From VGCC01 sp044375955 (GTDB taxonomy: Bacteria; Actinomycetota; Actinomycetes; S36-B12), in assembly GCA_044375955.1 (NCBI GenBank), contig JBILLS010000001.1, forward strand, positions 204,599 through 268,598: a stretch of 64,000 bases of DNA, given 5' to 3'. Positions 63,538-64,000 of the stretch are shown here, piece after piece; within the stretch, counting starts at the first letter, position 1, and each line of letters opens with the position of its first letter. The translations under genes were made by a program, and so were the position numbers. A model generated the notes under the pieces. It was not told the origin of the DNA and did no database searches. It saw nothing but the letters and a program-made list of their open reading frames with translations.

Positions 63538-64000
63538 GTGCCGGACTACCCCAGAGATGCTGACGTACTCGTTGTGGTCCCCACATTGGGACAGCGACCT
63601 GAGTATCTCCGCGAGGCCCTCGCATCTATCCGCAGTCAGGACGTAGCGGCCACCATCGTGATTGTGGCGCCACCGGGAATCACGCATGTCACTAGCGCGG
63701 CCGAAGAATTCAAAGCTCACCTGCTGCAGGATCCCGGAAGCCTCCCCGCGGCTATCAATCACGGTGTAGCGACATGCTCCCCGGGCCATGCCTTCGTGAC
63801 CTGGCTCAATGATGACGATCTCCTAACGCCAGGATCGCTAACCGAAACCACACGGATACTGACCGAGAATCCGCATGCCACAGTCGCCTTCGGGTCCTGC
63901 GCTTATATTCATGAGACCGGCCGTGAGCTGTGGACCAGTCGGGCTGGGTCCTGGGCGCCGCGAGTTCTGGGTTGGGGACCAGACCTCATCCCTCAGCCAG
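63538..64000 (+). CDS. GT2 glycosyltransferase, 5' fragment
   Basis: Open from GTG 63538 to the right edge, 154 codons with no stop. Residues VLVVVPTLGQRPEYLREALASI at the start and FVTWLNDDDLLTPGSL (about residues 86-101) are GT-A motifs of family GT2. Divergent from the DUF4910 gene, with 18 bases between starts. The C-terminal half lies beyond the window. Confidence 0.8.
   Translation, partial: MPDYPRDADVLVVVPTLGQRPEYLREALASIRSQDVAATIVIVAPPGITHVTSAAEEFKAHLLQDPGSLPAAINHGVATCSPGHAFVTWLNDDDLLTPGSLTETTRILTENPHATVAFGSCAYIHETGRELWTSRAGSWAPRVLGWGPDLIPQP

Overview
This 64 kb window is GC-rich bacterial chromosome, most likely from an actinomycetote. The reasons are the high GC, the frequent GTG starts, a menaquinone-reductase-type flavoprotein, and small Cys-rich and HTH proteins of kinds I associate with that phylum. 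I saw no tRNA, rRNA, CRISPR array, insertion sequence or phage gene. Coding density is very high; no gap exceeds about 175 bp, and many neighbours overlap by ATGA or by a few bases.

Left edge (1-7.2 kb, mostly minus strand). A run of minus-strand genes reads leftward from an 18-bp perfect palindrome at 3098-3115. It encodes a 38-aa six-cysteine miniprotein, an Lgt-like membrane protein with altered signature residues, a 44-aa CxxC miniprotein, a VTT/DedA-like membrane protein, a secreted protein whose start codon appears to be AGG instead of ATG, a gamma-glutamylcyclotransferase-like protein and the start of an FmdB-type zinc ribbon. Next come a 600-aa secreted Ser/Thr/Pro-rich protein, a divergent geranylgeranyl/menaquinone reductase, an HTH protein and an antibiotic-biosynthesis-monooxygenase-like protein.

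The rest (7.2-64 kb) is one large surface-glycan locus. Sugar-nucleotide genes are GDP-fucose synthase, dTDP-sugar epimerase (RmlC-type), RmlA, Gmd plus a Gmd paralogue with a changed active site, a UDP-glucuronate decarboxylase and an SpsF-type cytidylyltransferase. Two polyprenyl-phosphate glycosylphosphotransferases (PGTs, initiating enzymes) flank a methyltransferase and a tandem pair of clan-A glycoside hydrolases, one secreted and one a lipoprotein. About sixteen glycosyltransferases or GT-like proteins follow, including a 1220-aa fusion of a FkbM methyltransferase with two GT-B domains. Membrane and export functions are a Wzy-like polymerase/ligase, a Wzm/Wzt ABC exporter with a Wzt C-terminal domain, an MsbA/PglK-like ABC protein, and several polytopic GT-C-like proteins. 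Two paralogous secreted Ig-like proteins with basic C-terminal tails lie inside the locus.

The inferred flow is: nucleotide sugars are made in the cytosol, a PGT loads the first sugar on undecaprenyl phosphate, GT2/GT4 enzymes extend it, and Wzm/Wzt, the PglK-like ABC protein or a Wzy-type route exports or polymerises it. Secreted hydrolases and Ig-like proteins then act at the surface. The right end (59.4-63.5 kb) adds DUF5672, PhyH, DUF6492 and DUF4910 proteins, probably tailoring functions, and a truncated GT2 gene runs off the edge.
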